Shown here in pieces: positions 13,261 to 13,443 of a stretch of DNA of 13,443 bases; the first letter of the stretch is position 1, and each line of letters starts with the position of its first letter. Made by a program: the position numbers and the translations under genes. Source of the stretch: JBGTBQ01 sp041749275 (GTDB lineage: Bacteria; Acidobacteriota; Blastocatellia; Pyrinomonadales; Pyrinomonadaceae); NCBI GenBank assembly GCA_041749275.1, contig JBGTBQ010000071.1, positions 1-13,443 on the forward strand, read 5' to 3'. The notes below the pieces were generated by a model, which did not search any database, was not told the DNA's origin, and was given only the letters and a program-made list of their open reading frames with translations.

Positions 13261-13443
13261 TTAATCCAATTCCATTTCTGCCAGAGCGCTGTCAAGCTTT
13301 CTCTGCGAGAGGTCGGCGTCAGGGAAGTCGGAGGGCGTCGCCGCCCCTCCGCCACCGCCCGCCAGCTCCTCCGCCACCTCCGCCATCCGCCCCACCAGCC
13401 TCTCCATCTCCTCCTCCCCCTGCCGCCCCCGCGCGTACCCCAC
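13261..13443 (-). CDS. C-terminal end of an unidentified protein, partial at the window edge
   Basis: An open frame enters from the right edge and ends with TAA at 13263-13261. Nearly every codon ends in G or C in the edge-proximal half, as expected for a coding region in this GC-rich genome. The visible 60 residues contain an acidic helix (EEEMERLVGRMAEVAEELAG), a run of five glycines and a second acidic segment, SQRKLDSALAEMELD. This looks like a flexible C-terminal tail with a coiled-coil-prone helix. I do not recognise the family. It lies upstream of the glycosyltransferase in the same direction. Confidence 0.45.
   Translation of the reverse strand: MGYARGRQGEEEMERLVGRMAEVAEELAGGGGGAATPSDFPDADLSQRKLDSALAEMELD

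Noticed and set aside
1..13443. CRISPR array, tRNA or rRNA genes
   Set aside because: No regularly spaced repeats and no cloverleaf or rRNA-like sequence were seen on either strand.

Overview
This GC-rich bacterial window has long ORFs, Shine-Dalgarno sites and a sigma70-type promoter. It looks like part of a nonribosomal peptide synthetase (NRPS) biosynthetic locus. The organism cannot be fixed from the sequence alone. A soil or environmental lineage such as Acidobacteriota or Myxococcota would fit the gene style, but that is a weak inference.

Layout, left to right. Positions 1-146 hold the 3' tail of an IS3-family transposase and probably the right end of that insertion sequence. A type II thioesterase (255-1064, +) and an amidohydrolase-2 family metal enzyme (1279-2454, +) follow. 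A likely intrinsic terminator (2621-2648) closes this block. A near-consensus promoter (2676-2703) then starts a leader of about 250 nt that can fold into three successive hairpins and contains a possible small ORF. The leader runs into a 2500-residue NRPS (2962-10464, +). Next come a JmjC/cupin-type oxygenase gene interrupted by an in-frame amber codon (10565-11467, +) and a DinB-family protein (11486-12010, +). On the minus strand, converging on this block, are a GT4 glycosyltransferase (12091-13122) and the C-terminal tail of an unidentified protein that runs off the right edge.

The NRPS has the domain order C - PCP - Cy - A[MT-like insert] - PCP - C. The residues lining the A-domain pocket read DLYNMSMIWK, a known cysteine code. 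With the heterocyclisation (Cy) domain this predicts a thiazoline or thiazolidine unit. The insert near the end of the A domain is in the place used by the methyltransferase or epimerase-like domains of pyochelin and yersiniabactin synthetases. The first module has no A domain, so its carrier must be loaded by the Cys A domain in cis or by a separate enzyme. The last domain is a condensation domain with no acceptor module after it. The enzyme is therefore either an internal piece of a longer line whose partners lie elsewhere (perhaps left of the IS), or it releases its product in an unusual way.

The type II thioesterase would clear misloaded carriers. The amidohydrolase, oxygenase and DinB protein are candidate tailoring or self-protection enzymes. 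The glycosyltransferase points the other way and probably marks the right border of the cluster.
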